Positions 7,622 to 17,920 of a stretch of 37,168 nt of DNA are shown in pieces. The translations under genes and the position numbers were made by a program. Where the stretch lies: NCBI GenBank assembly GCA_019695305.1, contig JAIBAG010000021.1:1-37168 (forward strand), in the 5' to 3' direction. The stretch comes from a bacterium. GTDB taxonomy: Bacteria > UBA10199 > JAIBAG01. The notes beneath the pieces were generated by a model that had not been told where the DNA came from, did not search any database, and worked only from the letters and a program-made list of their open reading frames with translations. The first letter of the stretch is position 1, and every line of letters begins with the position of its first letter.

Positions 7622-8869
7622 ATGAATGACACTCCCACACTCACCCCCTGTCAGGAGAAAGCTCTCGAGCTCTTGCGTTCGCCCGACAATATCTTCCTTA
7701 CTGGCTGTGCCGGAAGCGGGAAATCGTATCTTATCCGCGAATATTTAAAAGAAATGCCCTCTAAAGTTTTTCCTACATTGGCATCCACCGGGGCTGCGGC
7801 AGTGCTTGTGGGAGGGCGTACCTTTCATAGCTTTTTTGGGCTAGGTATTATGGAAGGAGGGCTTGAGGCCACCATTAAACGGGCTGTTGAAAATAAACAG
7901 GTAAAAAAGAGATTACGTGAGATTAATGGATTTATTTTAGATGAAGTGTCGATGATTCCATCGGCGGCTTTAGAAGCAGCCGAGCACATTGCGCGCAAGG
8001 TGAGGATGAAGAGTATGGCGTGGGGCGGTATTCGGGTGATTGCTGTTGGCGATTTCTGCCAGCTGGCACCGGTGAATCGCTTTGGTAGTACACCCGACTG
8101 GGCTTTTTTAAGTGAGGTGTGGGAAAGAACCGATTTTAAACCGGCGGTGCTCAATACCATGGTAAGGACAAAAGACAAAAAATTTCTGGAAGTCCTCAAT
8201 TATTTACGTTGTGGCGTGGTGAATGATACTGTGGCTCATTTTTTAGATAATCATATTCCCGATGATTATATAGAAAGCACCAAAACGCATCTTTTTGGAC
8301 GTCGTGATCAAACCGATAATTATAATTTAAAACGCTTAAACGAAGTGGATGGCAAGCTCCATACTTTTGAAACGGTTTATAAAGGCGAGAGTCGTTTTTT
8401 TGATAATTTAAAACAAAATGCTCCTGTTGCCGAAAAATTACTTTTAAAAGTTGGAGCGCTGGTGATGATGCGCATTAATGATCCCGAGCAACGTTTTGTG
8501 AATGGATCGACGGGTGAGGTAATAGAGATTTTTCAGGAGCGACTCATCATCAGGCTTAAGCGCGGCCGCACCATTGAAGTAGAGCCCTTTGCTTTTAGCA
8601 TGCTCAATGCCGAAGGCGAGGAAGTAGCCTCAGCCACTAATTTTCCCGTTAATCTTGCTTACGCAACCACCATTCATAAATCACAGGGGGCCACGCTGGA
8701 TGAAGTGGCGGTGGATCTCAAAAATCTTTGGGAAGCGGGGCAGGCCTATGTGGCGCTCAGTCGTTTACGCGAAAGTCGTGGGCTTACTTTATTGGGGTGG
8801 CATCCTAAATCCATTAAGGCCGATCCTCACGTGCTTGATTTTCATGAAAAGATTGGTTTTGTGAATTAG
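7622..8869 (+). CDS. PIF1/RecD2-like superfamily 1B DNA helicase
   Basis: The 415-residue protein carries SF1 helicase motifs: Walker A GCAGSGKS (residues 28-35), STGAAA (motif Ia, 56-61), Walker B DEVSM (107-111), GDFCQLAPV (motif III), and near the C-terminus NLAYATTIHKSQGATLDEV and VALSRL (motifs V-VI). The family unwinds DNA 5'->3' and resolves G-quadruplexes and stalled forks. It is a minimal PIF1 core without extra domains. The start lies 7 bases after the repeat R4, with no ribosome site; translation may be inefficient or coupled to the preceding gene. The following secreted-protein gene starts within 20 bases of its stop. Confidence 0.9.
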   Translation: MNDTPTLTPCQEKALELLRSPDNIFLTGCAGSGKSYLIREYLKEMPSKVFPTLASTGAAAVLVGGRTFHSFFGLGIMEGGLEATIKRAVENKQVKKRLREINGFILDEVSMIPSAALEAAEHIARKVRMKSMAWGGIRVIAVGDFCQLAPVNRFGSTPDWAFLSEVWERTDFKPAVLNTMVRTKDKKFLEVLNYLRCGVVNDTVAHFLDNHIPDDYIESTKTHLFGRRDQTDNYNLKRLNEVDGKLHTFETVYKGESRFFDNLKQNAPVAEKLLLKVGALVMMRINDPEQRFVNGSTGEVIEIFQERLIIRLKRGRTIEVEPFAFSMLNAEGEEVASATNFPVNLAYATTIHKSQGATLDEVAVDLKNLWEAGQAYVALSRLRESRGLTLLGWHPKSIKADPHVLDFHEKIGFVN

Positions 8870-8888
8870 TTTTGTGTATAACAAAAGA

Positions 8889-9545
8889 ATGAAAAAAATA
8901 TTTTTTACTTTCTTACTCCTTGTTTCAACTTCAAGCTTTGCCTCTCCTGGAAATCCCGATAGCTTTTGTCGTAACGGGACATTTCCGCAGGAAAATAATT
9001 TTCAAATGGCTACTATCAAAGGAGCTGCAGGTACAAAAATAAATTTTATTGGTGATGATGATGGTTGCCCTTCGGTAAACCCCACCTGCGGTAAAAAGGC
9101 CTATCTTATTCCCGGTGATAAGGTGCTCGTGTCGCGTGCTTATCAAGGTTACATGTGCGCTTGGTACACACCGGCCAATCCAAAAGCATCCGAAACTGTA
9201 GGGTGGTTGCCGCAAGCGTCTCTCGAAATTATTCCTGTAAAGCCTGCTACGGCTCAAACTTTTATGGGTACCTGGAAATACGCTTTAAATCATCTGGATG
9301 TTAAAACGGATGCCTCCACCGGTGGGCTTGTGATTGACGGCGAAGGTTTTTGGAAAGGGTTGGGGGATAATATTCATAATGGTTATTTGGCCGGTAAATT
9401 TGTAACTCAAGGTAATGCTTTTACTGTGCCCGAGCTTGAGGAATGCCAAGTAAAAGGTTTTATTGTAGAAAATTATTTAGTAGTGGCCGATAACAACCAG
9501 TGTGGTGGGGCAAATGTAAGTTTTACGGGGGTGTATAGAAAATAA
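8889..9545 (+). CDS. Secreted protein of unknown function
   Basis: ATG at 8889 is preferred over an in-frame GTG at 8874 because it opens a clean signal peptide (MKKIFFTFLLLVSTSSFA, cleavage near residue 18-20). The mature protein of about 200 residues has an SH3-like flavour in its first half (KVLVSRAYQGYMCAWY, then TVGWLPQASLEII) and a second half that begins GTWKYALNHLDV and contains glycine-rich strands. Several Cys (in SFCRNG, DGCPS, PTCGK, YMCAW, EECQV, NQCGG) suggest disulfides in the periplasm. I recognise no family. The stop abuts the mfd stop on the other strand. Confidence 0.78.
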   Translation: MKKIFFTFLLLVSTSSFASPGNPDSFCRNGTFPQENNFQMATIKGAAGTKINFIGDDDGCPSVNPTCGKKAYLIPGDKVLVSRAYQGYMCAWYTPANPKASETVGWLPQASLEIIPVKPATAQTFMGTWKYALNHLDVKTDASTGGLVIDGEGFWKGLGDNIHNGYLAGKFVTQGNAFTVPELEECQVKGFIVENYLVVADNNQCGGANVSFTGVYRK

Positions 9546-12500
9546 TTATTTGCTGTGTTGCTGCATTTCTTCCAAATGCTTTTTAATTTTTTCCATCATG
9601 TTGGCTTCGCTTAATTGTTTGTCAAACACAATAAATTTTCCATCAGGCATAATTTTATAAAGCGACATATTACTTTTCATCTTGTTTAAAAAGTAATCGG
9701 TAGGTACCCGGCAGGTAGCGTCAATACTGAAAACTAAGCGATTAGGCTGAAGGGTGATAGAAAGAATTCTTATTTTTTTACAAATGAGTTTTATGCGAAT
9801 AAGTTCGATTAAATTTTCTGTTTCCTGTGGCAGCTTGCCTAAACGATCCATCCATTCATCGCGTATGCTTAAACATTCCTCATCATTTTTGGCACTTGAG
9901 AGTTGCTTGTAGAGCAGAAGGCGCATCTGTGTATCGGGAACTAAACTTTCAGGAATTAAAGCCGACACAGGGAGTTTAATTTCGGGCTCAATGCTTTCTT
10001 CAAAAGTCTGGCCTTGGAGGTACATGACCGCTTCTTCCAAAAGCTTTACGTACATGTCATAGCCTACGCTTGCAATATGGCCCGATTGTTCGGAACCTAA
10101 AATATTACCTGCGCCGCGTATTTCTAAATCGTGCGTGGCAATTTTAAACCCACTGCCTAAGTCGGTAAATTTTTGAATTACTCTTAAACGCTTTTTGGCG
10201 GCTTCGGTAATCAGCGTGTCGTGTGGGATGATAAGATAACAATAAGCGCGTTGGTGGGAGCGGCCCACGCGGCCTCTCAGTTGATAAAGTTGGGCCAGTC
10301 CCATGTGATCGGCTCTATTAATGATGATGGTGTTGGCATTGGGTATATCTAATCCGGATTCTACAATAGTGGTGCACAGCAGAACCTGAAATTTCCCCGA
10401 CATAAAACCCAGCATCACGTCTTCTAACTGATTTTCTTCCATTTGGCCATGGCCTACGCCAATGCTAATGCCGGGAATGAGTTTTTCGAGGCGTTCTTTC
10501 ATCCCTAAAATAGTTTGCACGCGATTATGAACAAAATACACCTGGCCGCCACGTTTAATTTCGCGCTCGATGGCTTCTTTAATAGTTCCATCATCAAAAT
10601 TAGTGAGATAAGTGTTTACCGATAAACGGTCCGCCGGCGGAGTATTAATGATAGATAAATCGCGAATTCCCACCAGAGCAAAATTGAGCGTGCGGGGGAT
10701 GGGGGTGGCCGTCAGGGTTAAAACATCCACCAAATTTTTTAACTTTTTCATCTTCTCTTTGTGAGCCACTCCAAAGCGATGTTCTTCGTCGATGACGAGG
10801 AGTCCTAAATCACGAAATTCGATATCTTTAGAAAGTAGACGATGCGTAGCGACGACAATATCCACTTCGCCCTTTTTTAAATTCTCGATAATTTTCTTTT
10901 GCTCGGCATCGGTTTGAAAGCGGGAGAGAAGACCCAGTTTAACGGGATATTTTTCGAGTCTCTTTTTTAAGGTTTCATAATGCTGAAAGGCTAAAACAGT
11001 GGTGGGTACTAAAACGGCTACCTGTTTGTGATCGAGTATGCATTTAAAAGCCGCTCTAATTGCTACTTCGGTTTTGCCATAGCCCACATCGCCGCACACC
11101 AGGCGGTCCATGGGTTTGGGTGTTTCCATGTCGCCCAAAACATCTATAATGGCACGTTCCTGATCGGGTGTTTCATCAAAAGGGAAGGTGGCTTCAAATT
11201 CTTCGTACAAATCATTCTTGGGGGTAAACGCATAACCCACTTCGCTTTGACGGCGAGCTTGGATTTCTAATAACTCTTTCGCCAAGCGTCGCGTGGCACT
11301 TTTTACTTTTTCGCGTATCTTTTTCCAGCTGGTGCCGCCCATTTTATCGAGCGTGGGGATAGATCCTTCTTGCGCTGCAAAGCGGCTGATGCGGCCAATT
11401 TGATCGACGGGCACGTAGAGTTTATCGCCGCCCTGATACTCTAAAATTAAAAAATCGTTGCCAACGTTATTAATCGATAAATGCGTGAGTCCGCGATAAA
11501 TGCCTACGCCGTGGAGTTCGTGCACCACAAAATCGCCTTCGGTTAAATCGTAAAACGAATTAAAGGCATCACCTTTGGCTTTAGGAGGGGCTTTGCGCGT
11601 TTTTTTGCCAAAAATTTCCTGATCGGTAATCCACCATTGCTGTTTCTCTGGCCATAAAAAGCCTTCGGTTAAACTTCCTTCCATGAGTACAATCGACGGA
11701 TAGGGTTCTTTTTGCGCCTCCTGAATCACGCGTTTAATTTCGTCCGTGTTTTGGGCAACGGTGAGAGGGAGATTGTAACGGCCCAACAGATCATGCAGGC
11801 GTTCTCGTTGAGAAAGACTGGATGCCACAATGTAAATACCCAAACCACTTTCTTTTTTATCGGCCAGTTCATTAGCCAAGGGCTTAAGCGAGTCTTCTTT
11901 AATCATCATCCCGCCCAAAATATTTTTGAGCGTAGTGTTGTCTTCTGTTTTTAAATCAATTGTATCGTTACGACCAGTAATCCCAAAACGCACATGGCTG
12001 TAATAGTGAAGAGCCTCTTTCCAGGCAGGCTCGTCTAAAAATATTTCTCTGGGTTCGATAATTTTCTCAAGGCTGGCTGATTCCTCGCGTGATTTAAAAA
12101 GTTTCTTTTCTTCTTCGTGAATCAAAACCGTTTCATTTTCGGGATCCAAGCTGATAACAAGAGTATCCGGATGTAAATAATCAAAAAAACTTTCGGTTTT
12201 AGAATAAAAGAGGGGTAAAAAGCTTTCGATGCCGTTAAAATAAATTTTATTATTGAGCGATTCGGCCACCACATCGCGCATGGGTTTGGGGATATCCAGG
12301 GCATCCGCCCGTTCTTTTAATGTTAAGGCCCAGCCTTCTTTTAATTCGCTCAAAAGCGTTTCGCGCGCCGGTAGAATAATCGCCTCATTCAAATGGGAGC
12401 TTGTTTTCTGGCTCACCGGATCAAACAAACGAATCGATTCAATCGTGTCGCCAAAAAATTCAATGCGCAGCGGTAGAGGATGAGCTGGTGAAAAAATATC

Positions 12501-13028
12501 AATGAGTCCACCGCGCACCGAAAAATTGCCTCTGTCCGTCACCAGTGGTGTGCGTTGATAGGCTAAATCTACTAATTGTTCGGCTAACTCATCAAACAGA
12601 TAATCATGTCCTTTTTCCAAGTGAATGGTTTTTTTCTTAAGCTTCTCCAGTGGCATTGTTTTGCGCAGCAGGGCTGGCAGAGGAGCAATGACAATTTGCG
12701 GAGTAGAAGCCGTTGATAGTTCCCACAAAATTTTAATCCGTTCCATCACGGTATCGGGATGAGGCGAGAGCGAATAGTAGGGAAAAACATCGAGCGATGG
12801 AAAGAGCGAAACGGGAATTTTTTGCGTGAGAAAAAACTCGATATTATCTTTGGCAACAAGCGCGTCTTTAAAATGGCTGGTGACAATCAGAATTGGTCTT
12901 TTAGTGAGGCTGGCCCATTGGGCTATCTGATGATGGGGAGAACTGCCAAAGGCCCCTGTGATAGAACTTGTATCGCCTGGTTTTAAGCTTAAAATTCTCT
13001 CCAGATTATCAAGACTTAGGGCGGACAT
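9546..13028 (-). CDS. mfd: Transcription-repair coupling factor
   Basis: Mfd removes RNA polymerase stalled at DNA lesions and recruits UvrA. The N-terminal UvrB-like region starts [12 protein letters not shown]. The RNA-polymerase-interacting domain includes [18 protein letters not shown], and the RecG-like motor has Walker [14 protein letters not shown] ([10 protein letters not shown]), TATPIPRT and the QLRGRVGR motif. A C-terminal TRCF domain ends the protein. The open frame extends to 13229, but it would then overlap the divergent gene. Met at 13028 gives 1160 residues, the usual Mfd length, and leaves a 102-bp divergent promoter space. No strong ribosome site precedes this start, so it is inferred from length and context. 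Confidence 0.95.
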   Translation of the reverse strand: MSALSLDNLERILSLKPGDTSSITGAFGSSPHHQIAQWASLTKRPILIVTSHFKDALVAKDNIEFFLTQKIPVSLFPSLDVFPYYSLSPHPDTVMERIKILWELSTASTPQIVIAPLPALLRKTMPLEKLKKKTIHLEKGHDYLFDELAEQLVDLAYQRTPLVTDRGNFSVRGGLIDIFSPAHPLPLRIEFFGDTIESIRLFDPVSQKTSSHLNEAIILPARETLLSELKEGWALTLKERADALDIPKPMRDVVAESLNNKIYFNGIESFLPLFYSKTESFFDYLHPDTLVISLDPENETVLIHEEEKKLFKSREESASLEKIIEPREIFLDEPAWKEALHYYSHVRFGITGRNDTIDLKTEDNTTLKNILGGMMIKEDSLKPLANELADKKESGLGIYIVASSLSQRERLHDLLGRYNLPLTVAQNTDEIKRVIQEAQKEPYPSIVLMEGSLTEGFLWPEKQQWWITDQEIFGKKTRKAPPKAKGDAFNSFYDLTEGDFVVHELHGVGIYRGLTHLSINNVGNDFLILEYQGGDKLYVPVDQIGRISRFAAQEGSIPTLDKMGGTSWKKIREKVKSATRRLAKELLEIQARRQSEVGYAFTPKNDLYEEFEATFPFDETPDQERAIIDVLGDMETPKPMDRLVCGDVGYGKTEVAIRAAFKCILDHKQVAVLVPTTVLAFQHYETLKKRLEKYPVKLGLLSRFQTDAEQKKIIENLKKGEVDIVVATHRLLSKDIEFRDLGLLVIDEEHRFGVAHKEKMKKLKNLVDVLTLTATPIPRTLNFALVGIRDLSIINTPPADRLSVNTYLTNFDDGTIKEAIEREIKRGGQVYFVHNRVQTILGMKERLEKLIPGISIGVGHGQMEENQLEDVMLGFMSGKFQVLLCTTIVESGLDIPNANTIIINRADHMGLAQLYQLRGRVGRSHQRAYCYLIIPHDTLITEAAKKRLRVIQKFTDLGSGFKIATHDLEIRGAGNILGSEQSGHIASVGYDMYVKLLEEAVMYLQGQTFEESIEPEIKLPVSALIPESLVPDTQMRLLLYKQLSSAKNDEECLSIRDEWMDRLGKLPQETENLIELIRIKLICKKIRILSITLQPNRLVFSIDATCRVPTDYFLNKMKSNMSLYKIMPDGKFIVFDKQLSEANMMEKIKKHLEEMQQHSK

Positions 13029-13130
13029 GCAGGGGGTTTTAATGGAAGAAAGAGGGCTAAGCAACGGATTTTTTAGGTAGATATCTTTTAATAAGATGGT
13101 AAAATCTTGAAATAGAAAAGGTTTTTTTAA

Positions 13131-14423
13131 ATGTCCCAAACGCCCATCCAGTTTGATCCCAATAACGCAGTGCCGGTTAACGACACGCAAACGCCGGATG
13201 CTACCCAAACCCAAACATCTCAACCCCAAAAGCAGGCTGTTCCTGTAAAAGCCGATGTTTTTGATGCGCTTCGTTTACAGCAAAAAGCTCTCCAAACGGC
13301 ACAAACACCCGATCAGATGGGGCATAAAATGGGGCAGGAACGCTTGCCACAAAATCAGCCTAAGCCTCAGCGTCCTTTAGCTGAGCCCGAACACTACCGC
13401 GCTGTATTAGCCGAAAGAGTTCTTGATCAAAAAAATTTGAGGGATACCCCCACGCGTCGCCATTTGGAGCAAAGAGGCTATGGAGAGGGCAAGCAGGCGT
13501 CTTCCTTAAATCAATCTCAAATAGTGCAATTATTTAAGCAGCGTTCCGGTGTAGAAAATCGCGAGGCGTTTCAGCGTGTGTTACGGCAAGAAATTAAAGA
13601 GCATAGGGAACAAAAAAGCCACGCGCAAAAAGGGGAGGGTAAAAAACTTTTTGAATCGAGCATTAGTGAAAGTTCGCATTTGGTAAAGCGGCTGGTGCAT
13701 GGTGATGGAGAAAGTGAATTTGAAGCTATTCTTAAAAAACTGAATCAGGGCGAAACTCCGGTGGGTGATTTGCCCAACGGAAAAGAAGCGGCTTACGCTA
13801 AAAAAGATGGCAAAAACTGGCTCGCTTTTTACAGCAATTTAAAAAACATGGGGCAAACCGAAGAAGCGGCTACACTTAATTTGGCCGAATTTGAAAAGGC
13901 TACTTTTAGAGGGCTCATGGAAGCTCTTTCTGGCAGCGGTCAGGCTTTGGTGTCCGATTTAGTGTATACCGATAACGGGCGACTGATTACCGAAAAATTT
14001 GTGCGCATCCTTATTGAAAATCCGGAGCTGGCTGTGTTGTTGCAAACGATGGATCCGGGTGACCCGCTCACCAAAGAAATTTTTTTAAAACTGGGAGAAG
14101 AGCTCCAGTTTTTACGTTTAGTACATAATCCCGAAGTAATGACAGATATTGCGCGTGAGAAAGCGCGTGAAGCGGCCATGCAAACTTTAAGAAGCCCTGT
14201 GAGTGCCGAAGCACAAAAAAACTTGGAGCGCAGGTTGTGGGAAAAGCGTCGTGGCGCAGGAGGTTTGTTGGATGGGGCTCTAGATTTGCCCGATTACTAC
14301 CCCCCGTTTAAAAAAGAAGAGGGTCGCAAGGCAGGAGCTTTTAATAAATATGTTCTTTTTTCCTATGTGGTGGCCGGCCTTCTTATTACTCTAATTCTCT
14401 ACGTTATTGTCCGCTATTTTTAA
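13131..14423 (+). CDS. Tail-anchored protein of unknown function
   Basis: The 430-residue product has a Gln/Pro/Thr-rich disordered N-terminus (about residues 1-130), a charged helical middle section (about 140-390), and one C-terminal membrane segment (YVLFSYVVAGLLITLILYVI) followed by only three residues. It has no signal peptide. This is the layout of a tail-anchored inner-membrane protein whose bulk lies in the cytoplasm. I recognise no family. The start has AAAAGG about 9 bases upstream. It is divergent from mfd with 102 bp between them. The middle region around residues 230-340 (FRGLMEALSGS, LLQTMDPGDPLTKEIF) looks globular. Confidence 0.72.
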   Translation: MSQTPIQFDPNNAVPVNDTQTPDATQTQTSQPQKQAVPVKADVFDALRLQQKALQTAQTPDQMGHKMGQERLPQNQPKPQRPLAEPEHYRAVLAERVLDQKNLRDTPTRRHLEQRGYGEGKQASSLNQSQIVQLFKQRSGVENREAFQRVLRQEIKEHREQKSHAQKGEGKKLFESSISESSHLVKRLVHGDGESEFEAILKKLNQGETPVGDLPNGKEAAYAKKDGKNWLAFYSNLKNMGQTEEAATLNLAEFEKATFRGLMEALSGSGQALVSDLVYTDNGRLITEKFVRILIENPELAVLLQTMDPGDPLTKEIFLKLGEELQFLRLVHNPEVMTDIAREKAREAAMQTLRSPVSAEAQKNLERRLWEKRRGAGGLLDGALDLPDYYPPFKKEEGRKAGAFNKYVLFSYVVAGLLITLILYVIVRYF

Positions 14424-14504
14424 TTCTTTTAGTCCTCCTGTGGATAACTTTAAATTATTTTTTAAAAAATAATGCTCGCATAGACCAAAAAGAGTGAATA
14501 AACG

Positions 14505-14532
14505 TTGAAGTGTTCTCCTTGTATAGTATATA
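14505..14532 (+). promoter_or_regulatory. Candidate promoter of the lytic transglycosylase gene
   Basis: TTGAAG (14505-14510) and TATATA (14527-14532) are separated by 16 bases, about 60 bases upstream of the mltD-like start. The spacing and position fit a sigma-70 promoter. Confidence 0.5.
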
Positions 14533-14593
14533 GTGTTGACTAAGAAGTACGTCATCCATCCTTATAGATAAAATTGATTGTTTTGTGGAGGTT

Positions 14594-16711
14594 GTGTTGG
14601 TTTTTTCAAAAAAGTTCATCTTTTTAGTGGCCCTCGTGTTTATTGGGCCTTTTGTCGTCTCGTGTGGGGGGAGTGCTCCCTCGGCCAAATCGTCTCAGTC
14701 TACTAAAAAAACAGGCTCAACAGGTCGTATGGATTATGTTGAGTATAATATTAATAAAGACCTGATGGCTAATGGGCTTGATGCGGAAGCAGATTCTACA
14801 ACAGGAGGAGATCAAGCCGAAGTTTATGCCTATCATGTGGAAGACGGCAAGTGGTCGCCTAATCGACGTAATTCTATCCCTCTTGTTCACAATCCCAATG
14901 TAGATCGTTGGATTAAGGCGTTTAACGGCCCACTTCGTAAAAACTTTTCTCGCTGGCTAACTCGCTTAAGTTATTACGGCCCTATTATGGAAGGTATTTT
15001 TAGGCAGTATAACCTTCCGCCAGATTTGGTGTATTTAGGTATGATTGAATCGGGTTTTAATTTAAATGCCTATTCGCATGCCGCAGCAGCGGGGCCATGG
15101 CAATTTATTAAAAGTACGGGTTCGCTTTATGGTTTGCAATCGGGTTCGTTTGTAGATGAACGTCGTGATCTTATCAAAGCCACTCATGCGGCAGCTCAGC
15201 ATTTGCGAGATTTGTATAAAACTTATGGTGATTGGTATTTATCGTTTGCAGCTTATAATGCCGGCGCGGGTAAGGTAAATAGTGCAATCCGCAAGGGGGG
15301 AACTCGCGATTACTGGAAATTATCTTCTGCTAAATCGCGGCTGCTTCGCCAAGAAACCAAAGATTACGTTCCTAAAATTTTAGCAGCCGCTATTATTAGT
15401 AAAAACTATCGCAAATATGGATATGGTAACGATACCTTTCGCAAGCCGCTGGATATTGAAATGGCCAAGGTACCGGATGCAACCGATGTTTATGTGTTGG
15501 CTAAATGTGCTGGCGTATCGGTTGATGAAATTCGCGATTTAAATCCATCATTAGTGGCCGGAGTAACGCCGCCGGGTAGTAAGTACGATATTGTTCTTCC
15601 CGAAGGAACAGCCGACACCTTTAACGAGAATTATTGTAAAGTACCACGTAATAGCCGCGCTAATTTTGTGTTTCACCGGGTAGCTAAGCACGAAACTCTT
15701 TATACCATTGCTAATAAATACAAGGTGCCTGCTCAAAAAATTGCTCAAATTAATAACATTGCCGCTAAAGCCAAATTAGCTCCCGGCCGCATTGTGATGG
15801 TGCCTAAAGAGGGTAAAGCGCTTGAAAAATTAATGGCCGAAACTCAGCCCGGTGTAGTGAATAAAAACGACGGCTTATTAACAGCTTCTTCCGAAATTGT
15901 TCCTGCTAAAAAAGAGAAAGCTAAAAACAAAAAGCAGCGTGATAATATTGAAACCCTGGTTGCTCAAGAAACAGAAAATACTCAAGAACCTGTGGCACCT
16001 GCTTTCAATGAGACAGGTGTTCCAACTCAAGCTAATGATGTTTTGGCGGCAGCTCCTGCAGCTCCCGAGGCCCCTTCGGATGTTGATCCGGCCATGCTAG
16101 CCCTCACTTACAGAGTACAAGAGGGCGATACCATGATGAGTGTCGCTCAAAAATTTGATATTTCAGCCGACCAATTAGCAAGCTGGAACGCTTTTCCTAA
16201 AAATGCGCCTTTAGCTGCGGGTAGTACCATTTTTATTGCACAGCCTCGCAATAACCAGCCTCTTCAGGCCGAGGTAGCTGCTTTAGCTCCCCCCATGCCT
16301 GTATACTCTAAGTACAAGGTTAAAAAGGGTGATACTTTATCGTCTATTGCCCGGTCTCATGATGTATGGGCTAAAGATATCCAAGAATGGAATAAAATGG
16401 GTAAGAGTCAAGTAGTTAAAGTTGGTCAAATTCTTAAAATTCGCAATGTTACCGATCAAAATTCAATTGTTGCTTCAAGTCAAGCTCCGGCCACACCGGC
16501 TCCTGTTTTACTTAAAAAAGTGGCTTTTAAACCTATTATTCATCGGGTGAAACAGGGGGAAACTCTTTGGGATTTGGCCAAAAGATACCGTGTTTCGGTA
16601 AACGATTTAAAGCACTGGAATGCTTTGCGTTCTAACCAACTTTATCCCAATCAGAAAATTAAAATTATGTCGGGAGCTGCCAAATCCGACAAAGTAGCCA
16701 TGGCCCTTTAG
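14594..16711 (+). CDS. mltD: MltD-like membrane-bound lytic murein transglycosylase with four LysM domains
   Basis: The enzyme cleaves peptidoglycan glycan strands with formation of 1,6-anhydromuramic acid. A lipoprotein signal (FIFLVALVFIGPFVVSC) anchors it in a membrane. The SLT domain contains YLGMIESGF with the catalytic Glu, then AAGPWQFI and LSFAAYNAGAGKVN. Four LysM peptidoglycan-binding modules follow: FHRVAKHETLYTIA, YRVQEGDTMMSVA, YKVKKGDTLSSIA and IHRVKQGETLWDLA; E. coli MltD has fewer. A Lys/Pro/Ala-rich linker separates the first from the others. The start is uncertain: GGAGG at 14587-14591 could serve GTG 14594 or TTG 14597, and the signal peptide is intact with either. Confidence 0.9.
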   Translation: MLVFSKKFIFLVALVFIGPFVVSCGGSAPSAKSSQSTKKTGSTGRMDYVEYNINKDLMANGLDAEADSTTGGDQAEVYAYHVEDGKWSPNRRNSIPLVHNPNVDRWIKAFNGPLRKNFSRWLTRLSYYGPIMEGIFRQYNLPPDLVYLGMIESGFNLNAYSHAAAAGPWQFIKSTGSLYGLQSGSFVDERRDLIKATHAAAQHLRDLYKTYGDWYLSFAAYNAGAGKVNSAIRKGGTRDYWKLSSAKSRLLRQETKDYVPKILAAAIISKNYRKYGYGNDTFRKPLDIEMAKVPDATDVYVLAKCAGVSVDEIRDLNPSLVAGVTPPGSKYDIVLPEGTADTFNENYCKVPRNSRANFVFHRVAKHETLYTIANKYKVPAQKIAQINNIAAKAKLAPGRIVMVPKEGKALEKLMAETQPGVVNKNDGLLTASSEIVPAKKEKAKNKKQRDNIETLVAQETENTQEPVAPAFNETGVPTQANDVLAAAPAAPEAPSDVDPAMLALTYRVQEGDTMMSVAQKFDISADQLASWNAFPKNAPLAAGSTIFIAQPRNNQPLQAEVAALAPPMPVYSKYKVKKGDTLSSIARSHDVWAKDIQEWNKMGKSQVVKVGQILKIRNVTDQNSIVASSQAPATPAPVLLKKVAFKPIIHRVKQGETLWDLAKRYRVSVNDLKHWNALRSNQLYPNQKIKIMSGAAKSDKVAMAL

Positions 16712-16756
16712 CTCATCTTTTTGTTAACCTCTTAAAATAATTAGTAAAAACCCATA

Positions 16757-16784
16757 TTGACTTTTTGTATGCCTCTTCTATATA
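16757..16784 (+). promoter_or_regulatory. Candidate promoter of ispE
   Basis: TTGACT (16757-16762) and TATATA (16779-16784) are separated by 16 bases. They lie about 60 bases before ispE, after the stop of the transglycosylase gene. Confidence 0.6.
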
Positions 16785-16845
16785 GTGCGCCCTCTTTGTG
16801 CTGGCACACCACATCCATCACAACGTTTAAATAAGGGAGACAAGA

Positions 16846-17700
16846 ATGAAAGTTCTCAAGTTTAAATCACCCGGAAAAGTTAACTTACGTCTGGATGTTA
16901 TGAATAAAAGACCGGACGGTTATCATGAATTACGCATGCTTAATAGCGCCGTATCTATTTACGATGATGTGGAGCTTGAAATTGTGGAGCGGGGCATTAC
17001 GGTAGAATGTGAAAATGATCCTACTGTGCCTAACGGCGAAGAAAATATAGTTTATAAAGTGTGCAAAGAAATTATGGCTTATTCCAACAAAAACGTTGGG
17101 ATTAAGGTGAAAATTAAAAAGAACATTCCGGCAGGCTCGGGTATGGGTGGGGGTTCTAGTAATGCAGCTGCAGTTTTAATGGGGCTTAATACGCTTCTTA
17201 AAATTTCTCTCCCTCGCGAAAAGCTCATGAAAATTGGAACCCGTTTTGGTGCCGATATTCCGTTTTTTCTTTTTGGTGCTCCTGCTATTGCCACCGGCAT
17301 TGGTGAAAATTTAACTAAACTTAAAAAGTTACCTAAAATGCCTATGGTGATTGTGGCGCCCAACGTAACGGTATCTACCAAAAGTGTTTACGATAAATAT
17401 GTTCCCAAGCCTAATCTTCCCGAATACAAAGAAGAAATTCCCATGGAGTACACTTCTAAAAAAGCGGTTCTTAAAGTATTGAGAAACGATTTGGAAGACG
17501 TCACTCTTAAAAAGTATCCCATCGTGAGTGAAATTAAAGATCTCCTCATTAAAAATGGTGCTCTGGGTGCCCAGATGACAGGTTCGGGTCCCAGTGTATT
17601 TGGTATTTTTGCCGATAAGGAAACTGCTGATAAAGCTGGCAAAAAACTGGAATCCAAAAGCCAGGGACAGTGGAGAGTATTTGTAACGGAAAATATTTAA
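16846..17700 (+). CDS. ispE: 4-diphosphocytidyl-2-C-methyl-D-erythritol kinase
   Basis: IspE is the GHMP-family kinase of the MEP isoprenoid pathway; it phosphorylates the 2-hydroxyl of CDP-methylerythritol with ATP. Visible motifs are SPGKVNLRLDV with the active-site Lys, RPDGYHEL, the glycine-rich ATP loop IPAGSGMGGGSSNAA (about residues 92-106), FGADIPFF with the catalytic Asp, and the C-terminal MTGSGPSVFG. The length of 284 residues is typical. The ribosome site AAGGGAG lies 6 bases before the ATG. A tRNA-Gln gene follows 49 bp after its stop, then prs, an order common in deltaproteobacteria-like genomes. Confidence 0.96.
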   Translation: MKVLKFKSPGKVNLRLDVMNKRPDGYHELRMLNSAVSIYDDVELEIVERGITVECENDPTVPNGEENIVYKVCKEIMAYSNKNVGIKVKIKKNIPAGSGMGGGSSNAAAVLMGLNTLLKISLPREKLMKIGTRFGADIPFFLFGAPAIATGIGENLTKLKKLPKMPMVIVAPNVTVSTKSVYDKYVPKPNLPEYKEEIPMEYTSKKAVLKVLRNDLEDVTLKKYPIVSEIKDLLIKNGALGAQMTGSGPSVFGIFADKETADKAGKKLESKSQGQWRVFVTENI

Positions 17701-17749
17701 TTTAATGAATGGCAACGTTGCTTGTGGGTTTGCAACACGCTTTTCTTTT

Positions 17750-17821
17750 TGGGGTGTAGACAAGCGGTAAGTCACCGGATTTTGATTCCGGCATTCCCTG
17801 GTTCGAATCCAGGCACCCCAG
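17750..17821 (+). tRNA. tRNA-Gln (anticodon TTG)
   Basis: The acceptor arms TGGGGTG (17750-17756) and CACCCCA (17814-17820) pair fully. The anticodon arm is CCGGA-TTTTGAT-TCCGG, giving anticodon TTG, and the T arm is CCTGG-TTCGAAT-CCAGG. The 3' CCA is not encoded. A U at position 1 of the acceptor is a normal feature of bacterial tRNA-Gln. Confidence 0.96.
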
Positions 17822-17828
17822 CATTCAT

Positions 17829-17911
17829 AGGGGCTCGCGTCGCCCCTCAAACCGGCATAGCCGGATTTGAGCCTCCCTTCAACGCGCCTTTGGTGCTGGT
17901 GGAAAGAGGAA
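17829..17911 (+). repeat. Three-hairpin intergenic repeat, copy A
   Basis: Hairpin 1 is GGGGC-tcgcgtc-GCCCC (17830-17846). Hairpin 2 is CTCAAA.CCGGC-ATA-GCCGG.TTTGAG (17846-17871). Hairpin 3 is GCGCC-TTT-GGTGC (17884-17896). The element ends in GGAAAGAGGA, which is also the ribosome site of prs. Related copies lie at 18866, 24922 and 36020. All four are on the strand of the neighbouring genes. It may be a structured mRNA leader or a miniature repeat. Confidence 0.85.
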
Positions 17912-17920
17912 GATTAAAAT

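Noticed and set aside
7622-8869. PIF1-like helicase plus DUF559 nuclease as a two-gene defence system
   Set aside because: The genes are separated by a complete repeat copy that appears to belong to the DUF559 unit, and no other defence gene is near; proximity looks accidental.
13029-13229. N-terminal extension of mfd by 67 codons
   Set aside because: It would overlap the divergent gene at 13131, is rich in untypical residues, and exceeds the normal Mfd length.
17712-17721. GCAACGTTGC palindrome between ispE and tRNA-Gln as a terminator
   Set aside because: It is only a 10-base palindrome without a loop or following T run.
17329-17850. Minus-strand open frame of 173 codons
   Set aside because: It runs antisense through ispE and tRNA-Gln, with codon use unlike real genes here.
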